A stretch of DNA of 45,531 nt from a candidate division WOR-3 bacterium (lineage in GTDB: Bacteria > Hydrothermota > Tepidihabitantia > Tepidihabitantales > Tepidihabitantaceae). The stretch lies in assembly GCA_039801365.1 (NCBI GenBank), contig JBDRUN010000010.1, positions 1 to 45,531 on the forward strand. Reading direction: 5' to 3'. A model generated the notes under the pieces. The model made no database searches. It saw nothing but the letters and a program-made list of their open reading frames with translations, and was not told the DNA's origin. Made by a program: the position numbers and the translations under genes. Below, piece after piece: positions 7,974 through 16,455 of this stretch (position 1 is its first letter; every line of letters begins with the position of its first letter).

Positions 7974-8112
7974 GCGGCCGCGTTGCCTCACTAAGAATGT
8001 ACTCGAAGCTACCCTGTTGCCTCGGTTGAGAGAGTACTCAAAAGGAGACGTAATTTGCCGAAAGGATTTGGTCAAATGGAACTGACCAATACGTGAGAAA
8101 CAGGCCCTAAGA

Positions 8113-8697
8113 ATGGAGCTGACCCGCCAATGTTCCCCAGCTGACAGAAAGACGAAGGCTGCTATCATCAACCAGGTGACGCGGCTCACCGGATACAACC
8201 GTTTCTACACCACACCCCTGCTGCGGGTTTCCAATCGCCACGTTCTCTTACCGCAGGCCGCCAGCCCACACCTCGTGCTAACCCGCCGCTCCACAGGGCT
8301 ACGCCAGGACTAAGGCCCGGCCAAACCCGCCCCGACGCTCCTGCGGCAGACGCCAACTGTCACTCATGCTGAGCGCCGGACCGACCAGGGTATGTGCAGT
8401 TCGACCTTGTTGATCACAACGGCGGCTGTGCCCGGGGCGAATCCTGTCAACCGCTTGATGTTACACACCGTTATTATAGTGGCTGGACCGAAACTCGGGC
8501 GGTACGCAACAAGGTGCACTGCTGGATGTTTGCCGCGATGCGTGACATTCGGGGCCGGCTGCCCTTTCCCCTAATGGTGATTCACTCGGACAGCGGCCCC
8601 GAATTCATCAATGGGGCGCTATACGAGTATTGTCTGGCGAACGGGCTCGAGTTTAGCCGCTCGCGACCGTACCAGAAGAACGACGACTGCTACTTAA
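8113..8697 (+). pseudogene. Remnant of a DDE (integrase core) transposase gene
   Basis: Pieces of an insertion-sequence transposase occur in two frames. 8113 onward reads MELTRQ and then KAAIINQVTRLTGYNRFYTTPLLR, like the N-terminal helix-turn-helix region of integrase-core transposases. From about 8390, in another frame, PGYVQFDLVDHNGG, SGWTETRAVRNK, GRLPFPLMVIHSDSGPEFI and FSRSRPYQKNDDCY match the catalytic core. The first two acidic residues (Asp in DLVDH, Asp in HSDSG) remain. The usual continuation after the NDDC-type motif, which carries the catalytic Glu, is lost at about 8695, and frameshifts interrupt the middle. The element is dead. AAAGGAGA at about 8040 may be the relic of its ribosome binding site. 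Confidence 0.75.
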
Positions 8698-8804
8698 CTC
8701 GTCCGTTCTCAAGCTGGACGAGGTTTGTGATCCGAATAGAAGTGCATTCTGAGGCGCGGGGCTTAGTACCCTGGATAGGCAACAGGCTCTGCTTCCCAGA
8801 ACGC
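8698..8804. repeat. Two adjacent inverted repeats after the transposase remnant
   Basis: 8698-8722 is CTCGTCC, 11 bases, GGACGAG (perfect 7-bp stem). 8744-8804 is a long imperfect hairpin whose arms start GCATTCTG and end CAGAACGC; read on the minus strand several mismatches become G-U pairs. They begin exactly where transposase similarity ends, and the rest up to 9028 shows no credible gene. They may be an element end or a structured RNA; I tested a tRNA fold and it does not fit. Confidence 0.4.
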
Positions 8805-9028
8805 AGCTTGCGAGATTCTTTCTCTCTTATACGGCCCAACCAAGCGCAACCAGGGGCTACCGAGCATTGGCAGCCGCAGACACTAGGATACTGGGCAAAC
8901 AAAAATGCGATGACTGACGCCCCTCTCTTTCTGACTTGCCGTGCACGCTGGTCTGTGTTGGTGAATCCAAGAATTCAGTTCCCAGCAACTAGCGACCAGC
9001 TTTCACAAGCACAGTTAGTTCATTCAGC

Positions 9029-9056
9029 TTGATTCCCGCTTGGCAAAAGCTATCAT
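9029..9056 (+). promoter_or_regulatory. Promoter of the DUF4321 gene, predicted leaderless
   Basis: TTGATT (9029-9034), 16 bases, TATCAT (9051-9056). ATG 9065 follows after eight bases and has no Shine-Dalgarno sequence, so the mRNA probably starts at the AUG. Confidence 0.5.
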
Positions 9057-9064
9057 TGGCCGAC

Positions 9065-9346
9065 ATGCGTAACCGACGTACTCAGACTGGTGGACGTTCC
9101 CTTGGTCTTCTGGTGCTAGCTGTACTGGTCGCGGGCATTGCCGGCAGCGCCATATCCTACTTTCTCGCCGGAGTGTTTCCAGCTGGTCCAGTCCGAGATT
9201 TCTTCTTCAAATCCGTCGACGTCGGCGTGCCGGTCTTCACCGTGAGCCTGGGGTTTGCCAGGCTGACGTTCGGACTATCTTTCACGATTACCACCTTTAC
9301 AGTTGCTCTGATCGTCCTAGGCACTTACCTCTGGTATAAATTCTGA
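9065..9346 (+). CDS. DUF4321 family small membrane protein
   Basis: A 93-residue protein with a hydrophobic N-terminal segment (about 13-33) and a hydrophobic C-terminal half, ending LGTYLWYKF. The pattern, an N-terminal transmembrane helix, a FPAGPVRDFFF-like stretch, then LGFARLTFGLSFTIT, matches DUF4321 proteins, which have no known function. The open frame reaches back to TTG 9029, but that TTG is the -35 box of the promoter, so ATG 9065 is preferred. No ribosome binding site is seen. It is a single gene between an insertion-sequence relic and a convergent giant gene. Confidence 0.65.
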   Translation: MRNRRTQTGGRSLGLLVLAVLVAGIAGSAISYFLAGVFPAGPVRDFFFKSVDVGVPVFTVSLGFARLTFGLSFTITTFTVALIVLGTYLWYKF

Positions 9347-9434
9347 TCCTGCACGCCAGTGCGCCAGACCTAGACCCGTAAGAATGGCGAATGCGAACGC
9401 ATTTCATCATGCAAAGTGCGATTCACCATCAAGA

Positions 9435-9452
9435 CGGGCAGCGGATTGCCCG
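9435..9452 (-). terminator. Possible terminator of the Kelch-protein gene
   Basis: On the minus strand CGGGCA, a 6-base loop and TGCCCG followed by TCTT lie about 60 bases beyond the stop codon of the Kelch gene. The T-tract is short, so support is modest. Confidence 0.35.
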
Positions 9453-9510
9453 CACCGCGACTACGAGGCTTGTGGCTGCGAGATCGCCCGCAAGTCGCAC
9501 AACTACCTAG

Positions 9511-12500
9511 CTATTCTTCCTGCACGACCAACTTACTAGTCAGGACAACACCACTAGTGATCTCCATCCTCAGGACATACACACCTGCAGGAACTCTCTG
9601 GTTACGCTCGTTGACTGCGTCCCACCGGACTGAATTTCGGCCCGGCAGGGAGGTAGCGTCATATAGCGTCCTGACCAGCCGTCCGGTCCGGTCGTAGACC
9701 CTGAGCCGGACATGGGTCGAGCCGGGTGCTGAGTAACTGATGAGAGCCCCGGTCTTGGTCGGGTTAGGCCAAGCCTGAAGAAGCGGTACGCTCGATGGAT
9801 GGCCGGACTCGGCCATCGTGCCGGCACGCGTTTCCCAAGATCCCGAGACCGATCCGGCCGAATCAGCCGATGGCATGTACTCCCAGAACTCGTTGCTATA
9901 GGAGCCCTTGAGACAGAAGATGGTTGAATCCACCGCGGCCATGGCTGACCCGCGTTTGACTTTGCGGTGCCGACCAGCAATGGCTATAGGAATGCCAGTC
10001 CGCTGAAGCCAGGAATCACCGCCGGCCGTGTTGTAACTCCAAAACTCCTGGGTATTGCCGCCCTTGAGCACATAGAGCGTCTTGTTGAGATAGCTCATCG
10101 AGGCACCAGCCTTCACTCGCTTATTGCGCGGCCCAAGCAGCGAAACCGGGTCTAGCGTGTCAACCCAAGCATTTGTCAGAGGGCTGAAGGCAAAGACGTC
10201 TAGAGTACCCGAACCTCTCATTACGTACAAACGATCCTCGCCGTCATAGACCATGTCTGAGCCATGCTTGCAGGTAGCGAACACGCGGTTCGGATTCTTG
10301 GGCACAGCGATCGGCTGGCCAAGAAGGTCAAGTGGTATTTCCCACCTATTTGTGCTGATGTCGTACCGATAGAAGTTGTTGGAATTATTGCCTGGGATAC
10401 AATACACTGAACCAGCTGCTCCTCGGCTCGGTACAAACGCAATCGCTGCACCCTTCTTAGGAGGTCGGTAGGTCCAGGCGGGGATGTACACCGGAGCCCG
10501 ATGAATCCAGGTGTCAGCGGCAATGTCATAAGCGTAGAAATCAGGCTGGCCACCGGCCTTGATCGCCCATAGGTAACCTTTGTTGCCGTGAAGCGGGTCA
10601 AAGGTCAGGTCGCAGCCGTCCTTGGCCCTCCGACCAGATGAGTCAAGCGGCATCGAACGCAGAGAGTCCCATTTGCCGGTACTGAGGTCATAGCACCACA
10701 GCTCATTGGAGTTGGCCCCTTTCATTGCGTAAAGGCGATTCGTCGTCGGGGCATAGACTAGAGTTGCACTCTTGACTTTGCGGCGGAACCAGCCGAACGG
10801 GATATCTTCGCGCTGGACCCAGGGCGAGGCGATGACCACCTTGGAAATTACGTCATTAGTATCCACTGCGTCGTCGCGCATCGCGGTCGAGCAGGTCACG
10901 GTGTAAGCCCCGAGCGCAAGTGTACACGGCCGGAATGAAACCTCGGCGGAGTCACCAGGTCTGAGGTCGGCGACGATTACAGAATCATCGTATGGAGCCG
11001 GCGTCGGTCGTATGCGCAGAAAGACCTTGATAGTATCGCGCACTGTACCGGCATTCTGAACCCTCGCAACCGGGGTGAGTGGGCCGGGAAACAAGTACCG
11101 GTCAGGGACGGTGATTTCCAACGCCGCAGCATCGCGATAGATCTTGGACAGCCGGATGGCGCGGCCGGCCCGAAGACGGTTGGCGAGACCATTCACAGCA
11201 GAACTCATCGGCGGCCGCGCGTAGAGGTAACAGAGACCATCAGTGCCATCATCGTTTTCAAGTCCAACCGCCGAGTAACGGCCATTGTCAAAGTTCAGGT
11301 CACCGGTCGTGACATCGGCGTACTGGAATAGGATGGACCCGTTTTCGTGCAGTGTCACCTCGAAACTGATAGGCTCCGAGCTATCTCCACCTGGCAGCTC
11401 GCGCCACACGTCCTGCCAGATGACGGTGAAACGGCGATTTGGTTGCGTACCTTCGTTCTTGAAGCAGATGCGGCTGGTGCCGGTCGGATTGCCGACTGCC
11501 AAATTGTCCCACCAAGGATAGATGCAGCGGTTAGGCGGAGTAGGGGCCGGCATGACTGTAGGCAACGATTCATTCGTGCCCTGGTCTTTCCCTAACGCCA
11601 GCCAGCCATTGGTGCAAACGTAGACATAATTGTAGGATGTGTCGTAGTAAGGAAAGTGGAACCCAATCGGCACAAAGATACGGGCTTCGGTTCCAGCAGC
11701 AATAGCGACATCCGCCCCCGCCGTATCAATCCAAGCGTAGGTCGGGCCATCTAAAGTATCGGAATCAATCCAGCCGTAGCCCAGAGTGCTCGCGCCGGTA
11801 TGGACGCCTTTGATAATATCCACCGTAAAACGCTTGTCGTCGTTCTCGGGAACCACATCTGAGCCCAGAGGCAGGACCTGATTGTGAACGATAACCGAGC
11901 AGCGCTCCGAAACCTCTGGTGTCCAAGGTCGGAAGGCTACCAGTGTGTCTGCGCCGTTGGCCAGCCCCTCAATCGGAACTGCATCCCAATAGCGGAGAAT
12001 ATTCCCTGTTCCAAAAATCGAGCAGGTCACCACGAGGTCGGAGAACCGGTCAACAGTAGTCAGGTTCTCAACAAGCGCTGTCGGGATAATGGGCGCATCG
12101 TAAGGTCTCTGCACAAAGTCATACCAGGGCGTGCTAACGAACAGCGTGCGGGCATCAACCGTCGGCGGCACAAGCGCAGTGTGGTTGACGGACGCGCGGA
12201 TCATAATATCGCCCGGCGGAGTCTCCTCCTGACAGGTTCCTGCCCGGTACTGCCAGTACCGACCTGGGTTATTTAGCGTTCCGTCAACACCGAGTCGCGG
12301 GCATTCCGGTGGTTCCCCGACCTGGAAGTAAAATAGGTAGAATCGGCCGGGTGCGTCAAACACAAGTTGTTCACCAACGTCGGCCATAAAGACGGAGTTC
12401 CATCCGTCAGTACCCTCGAGCACCGGCGACTTCCAGTACATCTTACCCGGCCCTCCGCCCGATGCTTCCTTGAATACCGCCAGCTGATAACGGCAGTGCG

Positions 12501-13539
12501 AAGGGTTGGCAGGGCAGTCGAGGTAAACCTTTGCCGACTCCAGGTAGACCGGGTAGGGAGCAGGCGCATCAAAACGCACACCCCAGCCGAAGTGACCGAC
12601 CGGCCAATCACGATAACTGGCTGGAGTACCCCCACAGTAGGACAGATTCTCGGTCCAGGTGACAGTAAAGTAGCGGTCAAGCGTATCATTTGAACGGTCG
12701 TCGTCAAGGGGCGCAGCACACCAAAACTTGATGTAGTAACGGCCAGCCGCAAGTGGAAACGGAGGGTTGAAAAATGTGACTCGCTCCCGCTCGCCAACCA
12801 GAAGCTGAGGTATCACGTCGCTCCATTCAGCAAGCGGATTCATTGCCTCGTCATATAGGCTACATGCCACTGGAATGTTCGTCTCGTCGGTAAGACCAAC
12901 GTTCTGGAACGCGGCACGGGGTTCAAGGTCTCCCGGATACATCGTCGCTCCCGGTACCACAATACGGCGGCACATGACATCGTGTGTAAGCATCGGCTCT
13001 GCCTCAACCCTGACGTCATCAATGCACCACCATTTTATGTTTGCCAGATCACCGTCGAAGACCCAGATGATTGTAACATTCGCCTTGTTCTGGGCGTTGG
13101 GCAGATCAAAGACCTCTGCGACCGAGTCCACATTCTGGTCGTAGTAGTCCCGAAGCGTGTCGAGTGTCACTCCCCCATCAACCGAGTAGCACAGCAGCGC
13201 CTTGTAAGGCCGGGACAGCAAGCGGTTGAACAGCGTCGTGACGTAGAGCCTCACGTTGCGGTACCCGGAACAATTGACCTCGGTAACAAGAGAATCGGGT
13301 GGTGCACCCGGGTACAGATTCCAGAAGATCGCAGCATACGGAGTAGGATTTGTAAGCCACGGTGCGGCGTTCGCCTCCTCACGATGCCAGTCGTCGGAAC
13401 CCTCAGGCGGCGTATAGGATATGCGCCATCCCGTAGGCGGCGACGCTGTGCTCCACGCTGAATTGAAATCCTCGCTCAGCAGGACATCGCCGAGCGTCAA
13501 ACTTGCCAACACGGTCAGACCGACAACAAAACGATACAT
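9511..13539 (-). CDS. Giant secreted protein with Kelch repeats and type IX-sorting-like C-terminus
   Basis: A 1342-residue exported protein of unknown function. A signal peptide (about 1-17, ending TLG) is followed by a jelly-roll-like region (25-180, LLSEDFNSAW... GW) and CARDB-like adhesion modules. A nidogen/choice-of-anchor-like block around 590-780 contains TNGWLALG. Kelch-type propeller repeats occupy about 915-1240 (LWCYDLSTGKWDSL, FYAYDIAADTW, FYRYDISTNRWE, FWSYNTAGGDSW). The last 85 residues, from AWPNPTKTG to YVLRMEI, match the FlgD-like/type IX sorting domain that anchors or exports surface proteins. AAAGGAGG lies 5 bases before ATG 13539. Its promoter is divergent from that of the CARDB protein, suggesting coordinated expression of two surface proteins. 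Partner and substrate cannot be told. Confidence 0.8.
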   Translation of the reverse strand: MYRFVVGLTVLASLTLGDVLLSEDFNSAWSTASPPTGWRISYTPPEGSDDWHREEANAAPWLTNPTPYAAIFWNLYPGAPPDSLVTEVNCSGYRNVRLYVTTLFNRLLSRPYKALLCYSVDGGVTLDTLRDYYDQNVDSVAEVFDLPNAQNKANVTIIWVFDGDLANIKWWCIDDVRVEAEPMLTHDVMCRRIVVPGATMYPGDLEPRAAFQNVGLTDETNIPVACSLYDEAMNPLAEWSDVIPQLLVGERERVTFFNPPFPLAAGRYYIKFWCAAPLDDDRSNDTLDRYFTVTWTENLSYCGGTPASYRDWPVGHFGWGVRFDAPAPYPVYLESAKVYLDCPANPSHCRYQLAVFKEASGGGPGKMYWKSPVLEGTDGWNSVFMADVGEQLVFDAPGRFYLFYFQVGEPPECPRLGVDGTLNNPGRYWQYRAGTCQEETPPGDIMIRASVNHTALVPPTVDARTLFVSTPWYDFVQRPYDAPIIPTALVENLTTVDRFSDLVVTCSIFGTGNILRYWDAVPIEGLANGADTLVAFRPWTPEVSERCSVIVHNQVLPLGSDVVPENDDKRFTVDIIKGVHTGASTLGYGWIDSDTLDGPTYAWIDTAGADVAIAAGTEARIFVPIGFHFPYYDTSYNYVYVCTNGWLALGKDQGTNESLPTVMPAPTPPNRCIYPWWDNLAVGNPTGTSRICFKNEGTQPNRRFTVIWQDVWRELPGGDSSEPISFEVTLHENGSILFQYADVTTGDLNFDNGRYSAVGLENDDGTDGLCYLYARPPMSSAVNGLANRLRAGRAIRLSKIYRDAAALEITVPDRYLFPGPLTPVARVQNAGTVRDTIKVFLRIRPTPAPYDDSVIVADLRPGDSAEVSFRPCTLALGAYTVTCSTAMRDDAVDTNDVISKVVIASPWVQREDIPFGWFRRKVKSATLVYAPTTNRLYAMKGANSNELWCYDLSTGKWDSLRSMPLDSSGRRAKDGCDLTFDPLHGNKGYLWAIKAGGQPDFYAYDIAADTWIHRAPVYIPAWTYRPPKKGAAIAFVPSRGAAGSVYCIPGNNSNNFYRYDISTNRWEIPLDLLGQPIAVPKNPNRVFATCKHGSDMVYDGEDRLYVMRGSGTLDVFAFSPLTNAWVDTLDPVSLLGPRNKRVKAGASMSYLNKTLYVLKGGNTQEFWSYNTAGGDSWLQRTGIPIAIAGRHRKVKRGSAMAAVDSTIFCLKGSYSNEFWEYMPSADSAGSVSGSWETRAGTMAESGHPSSVPLLQAWPNPTKTGALISYSAPGSTHVRLRVYDRTGRLVRTLYDATSLPGRNSVRWDAVNERNQRVPAGVYVLRMEITSGVVLTSKLVVQEE

Positions 13540-13651
13540 CTAAACCTCCTTTACTGTTCACATAGGAGTCACGTAACCCAAAACCGCGGAATAGCGTTGC
13601 CCGCAAAGCCTACCTTGACTTTGTCTGCGCGTAGGTAACCACGGTAATTCA

Positions 13652-13679
13652 ATTATAGACCCAGTCCACGGACTGTCAA
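13652..13679 (-). promoter_or_regulatory. Consensus promoter of the Kelch-protein gene with embedded palindrome
   Basis: On the minus strand a perfect TTGACA (13679-13674), 16 bases and a perfect TATAAT (13657-13652). The leader would be about 105 bases. CAGTCC-AC-GGACTG (13662-13675) is a perfect palindrome filling most of the spacer and touching the -35 box, a good place for a repressor. Confidence 0.75.
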
Positions 13680-13707
13680 CAATACGCTCCTGTCGGCTAG
13701 ACCCCTA

Positions 13708-13735
13708 TTGACGACCGCCCTGAGGTTGCTATAGT
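13708..13735 (+). promoter_or_regulatory. Promoter of the CARDB-repeat gene
   Basis: TTGACG (13708-13713), 16 bases, TATAGT (13730-13735). Transcription would start near 13742, about 100 bases before ATG 13843, whose ribosome binding site AAAGGAG is at 13830-13837. Confidence 0.65.
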
Positions 13736-13842
13736 AACAGCGAAGCAGGCCAGATGTTGTTGGGTAAGATTCTATCTTCACTGGATGCAGCAATAGCAGC
13801 AAGCTGCAAGTCTCGACCTGCTAATCAGGAAAGGAGACAACA

Positions 13843-16455
13843 ATGAAACCGGCAGTGTACTTGACCTTGGTACTCGTAGTGAGTGTCAACTTGTCGCCTG
13901 GGGCCGAAGGCTTCCAACCCAAGTCAGGCCTTCATAACTTCGGACTGGAGATACGCTATGACCCGATACCGGGCGTGCCTCTGGTTCAGTCGCGGGTTTC
14001 TCCCCTCCCGGCTGACCCGATCAAGCTGCGGACGGTGAACAGAGCCCTGCCAATGGATAGCCCCTCAGGGACAATTGTCGCATCCGGCAGTTCTGGCGAC
14101 GGCTGCGCCGAGTTGCCCCTTTCCGGAAGCGAAGGAACCGGCCAAGTCGAGGAAACACCAGTCGTGCAGTTGTCTGCTACCGGTCCTGAAACAGAGGTCA
14201 TTGTGGCCGGCACCGGCATTGCCTCAATCCTGGACAGGCCGCAGGATCAGGAATACGGACTGCCGAACCTCGTTTTCTACAAGCCGACCGGCTGGGATTA
14301 TCCAATTGTGCCCTCGAGCGTGCGCAACACCCACACTGTTGGCCCAGACCTGAATGACGGCGATACCACTTTCTTCGATTTTGCAGTAGCGAACAACGGC
14401 AGCTCAACCGCAAAGCCACGGTTCTATACTTACCTCTACTGGGACGGACGTATCCTCGGTGGTTTCTATACCGAGTCGTTACCCGCTGGCTGGTACACGT
14501 ACTACAACGACTATCCGTTCCGGATGCCATCAGGTTCACATCTCATCGCCGGGTTCACCGACTCCACAAACGTCATCGCCGAGTCGCTTGAAAACGATAA
14601 CCGCTGGTCCGCGACTTTCAGTTGGCGCAATACTGGCACGGCCTTGCCCAACCTGCGGCCGTACGCACCAACTGGCTGGGACTTTCCGGTCGTGCCGTCC
14701 AACGTGCGCGGTACGCACACAGTGGGCCCCGACCTGAACGACTACGATACGACCTTCATTGACTTTGCGGTGCTAAACGACGGCAACGCAACTGCCAAAC
14801 CAAGGTTCTTCATTTACATGTACTTGGACGGCAGAGTCATCGGCGGCTGGTATGCGGACTCGCTCCCACCCTACTACTATGGCTACGTAGACGACTACTG
14901 GGCATTCGTTCAAGCCGGAACGCACTCACTCGGCCTTGTTGCCGACTCTACCAACACCGTCCTTGAGTCAAACGAAGCCGACAACTGGTTCAGCCGAACC
15001 TTTACCTGGCGCCACGACCCGGCAACACTGCCCAACCTGACCTACTACACGCCAGACACAAGCTGGGACTATCCGGTGGTTCCCTCGAGCGTACGGAGCA
15101 CGCACCATGTCGGGCCGAACCTCAACGACCGCGACACGACCTTTCTGGACTGGTGCATTGCCAACCTAGGCAACTGGGTGGCTCAGCCCAGGTTCTACAT
15201 CTACCTGTTCCAAGACGCCGTGCCATTTGCTGGTTGGTATCTCGATTCGTTACCAGCCCGGACGTATGTCTACCTCGAAGACTACACCCGGTTTTTCCCC
15301 TCCGGCCTTCACGCCATCGCAATGTTTGTGGACTCGACCAACGTCGTTCTAGAGTCCAACGAAAACGATAACCGTTACACAAACACCTACTTCTGGAACC
15401 ACGTGCCGGTGCCGGACCTTGCTCCTTACGCGCCGTCCGGCTGGGAGTTGCCACTAGTACCGTCGAACGTGCGCAACACCCATTCGGTCGGGCCGGACCT
15501 CAATGACTTGGACACAACGTTCATTGACTGGGCGGTGGCCAACTTCGGTAGCGCAACCGCGCGCCCCAGATTTTACACCTACATTTATCAGGACGGCGTG
15601 CCATTCGCCGGCTGGTATGCTGACTCGCTACCGGCCGGTTACTACGTATCAGTTGCCGACTATCCGCGGATTATCACCCAAGGTTCACACCGACTTGGGC
15701 TGTTTACTGACTCAACAAACGCGGTCACCGAATCGCTTGAGACCAACAACAAGTTCGACCAGAGCTTTGTCTGGCGTCATAGATTGCCGGCTATGCCGAA
15801 CCTTGTGCCCTACGCGCCCACAGGCTGGGACTACCCGGTTGTTCCCTCAAACGTACGCAATACCCACACAGTCGGGCCAGACCTGAACGACCGCGATACG
15901 ACGTTTGTCGACATGGCCTTTGCAAATATCGGCCGGGCTGTGGCCAAGCCTAGGTTCTACACCTACCTGTACTCGGACGGTACTCCCTTTGCTGGGGTAT
16001 ACATGGACTCACTGCCCGCAGGTTACTACGGCTATGCTGAGGACATCGCGCGAATGTTTACGGCTGGTAACCACTTACTGCGACTTCTCGTGGATTCAAC
16101 CAACACTGTGGTCGAGTCCCTTGAAACTGACAACGAATGGGAACGTAACTTCGACTGGCGGCCCGGTACAGGACTCGAAGAAAATTGCCGGTCAGCATCC
16201 GGAGCTGGACGTCCCCTCGTTGCAAGCGTAGTGGCTGGCAGGACAAGAGTGCGGTTCAAACTGTCAGTCCCGGCTAGCATCAGACTCCGAGTTCTTGATA
16301 TACTGGGTCGTACAGTGACAGTGCTGGCTCAAGGACACTACGCAGACGGTTTTCACGAAGTCGACTGGGACTGTGCTGGTGCGGGCGGCATTTATGTCCT
16401 CGAGCTGGAGACTCCGTACCATCGCAGGCAAGTAGCACTAGTCGCGAAACCATAG
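13843..16455 (+). CDS. Secreted protein of five CARDB repeats with type IX-sorting-like C-terminus
   Basis: An 870-residue exported protein. A signal peptide (about 1-22) and a low-complexity linker lead into five near-identical domains of 127-128 residues starting at about residues 140, 268, 396, 524 and 651. Each contains P-N-L, GWDYPVVPS, VGPDLND-DTTF, PRFYTYL, DSLPAGYY and DSTN-V-ES-E--N, which fits CARDB-type Ig-like adhesion modules. The end (about 785-870, with LRVLDILGRTV and GGIYVLEL) resembles an FlgD/type IX sorting domain. It is probably a cell-surface or secreted adhesin; the ligand is unknown. AAAGGAG precedes ATG 13843. The gene is divergent from the Kelch-protein gene. Confidence 0.8.
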   Translation: MKPAVYLTLVLVVSVNLSPGAEGFQPKSGLHNFGLEIRYDPIPGVPLVQSRVSPLPADPIKLRTVNRALPMDSPSGTIVASGSSGDGCAELPLSGSEGTGQVEETPVVQLSATGPETEVIVAGTGIASILDRPQDQEYGLPNLVFYKPTGWDYPIVPSSVRNTHTVGPDLNDGDTTFFDFAVANNGSSTAKPRFYTYLYWDGRILGGFYTESLPAGWYTYYNDYPFRMPSGSHLIAGFTDSTNVIAESLENDNRWSATFSWRNTGTALPNLRPYAPTGWDFPVVPSNVRGTHTVGPDLNDYDTTFIDFAVLNDGNATAKPRFFIYMYLDGRVIGGWYADSLPPYYYGYVDDYWAFVQAGTHSLGLVADSTNTVLESNEADNWFSRTFTWRHDPATLPNLTYYTPDTSWDYPVVPSSVRSTHHVGPNLNDRDTTFLDWCIANLGNWVAQPRFYIYLFQDAVPFAGWYLDSLPARTYVYLEDYTRFFPSGLHAIAMFVDSTNVVLESNENDNRYTNTYFWNHVPVPDLAPYAPSGWELPLVPSNVRNTHSVGPDLNDLDTTFIDWAVANFGSATARPRFYTYIYQDGVPFAGWYADSLPAGYYVSVADYPRIITQGSHRLGLFTDSTNAVTESLETNNKFDQSFVWRHRLPAMPNLVPYAPTGWDYPVVPSNVRNTHTVGPDLNDRDTTFVDMAFANIGRAVAKPRFYTYLYSDGTPFAGVYMDSLPAGYYGYAEDIARMFTAGNHLLRLLVDSTNTVVESLETDNEWERNFDWRPGTGLEENCRSASGAGRPLVASVVAGRTRVRFKLSVPASIRLRVLDILGRTVTVLAQGHYADGFHEVDWDCAGAGGIYVLELETPYHRRQVALVAKP
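14260..16173 (+). repeat. Five tandem 381-384-bp coding repeats
   Basis: Repeat units begin at 14260, 14644, 15028, 15412 and 15793, spaced 384, 384, 384 and 381 bases. They encode the CARDB-like domains. Units 1, 2, 4 and 5 share the block VP-S/N-VRxTHxVGPDLND; unit 3 is the most diverged (DTSWDYP, VGPNLND), consistent with serial duplication and drift. Confidence 0.85.

Larger units (their letters stand above)
13540..13842. other. Divergent regulatory region between two surface-protein genes
   Basis: This 303-base gap holds no gene. It contains the two back-to-back promoters (13652-13679 minus and 13708-13735 plus, 28 bases apart) and two leaders of about 100 bases, each ending in a strong Shine-Dalgarno site. 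A CTTGCAGC-type hairpin possibility (GCAGCAAGCTGC near 13793) is short. Confidence 0.6.

Noticed and set aside
8690-8902. Minus-strand ORF over the hairpins, whose translation resembles peptides often read from tRNA loci
   Set aside because: I tried to fold 8744-8804 as a tRNA. The seven-base outer stem pairs, but the length (61) is too short and no T-arm or anticodon arm fits.
9390-9404. AATGCG-AA-CGCATT as terminator of the DUF4321 gene
   Set aside because: The loop is only two bases unless the stem is shortened, and only two Ts follow; too weak to list.
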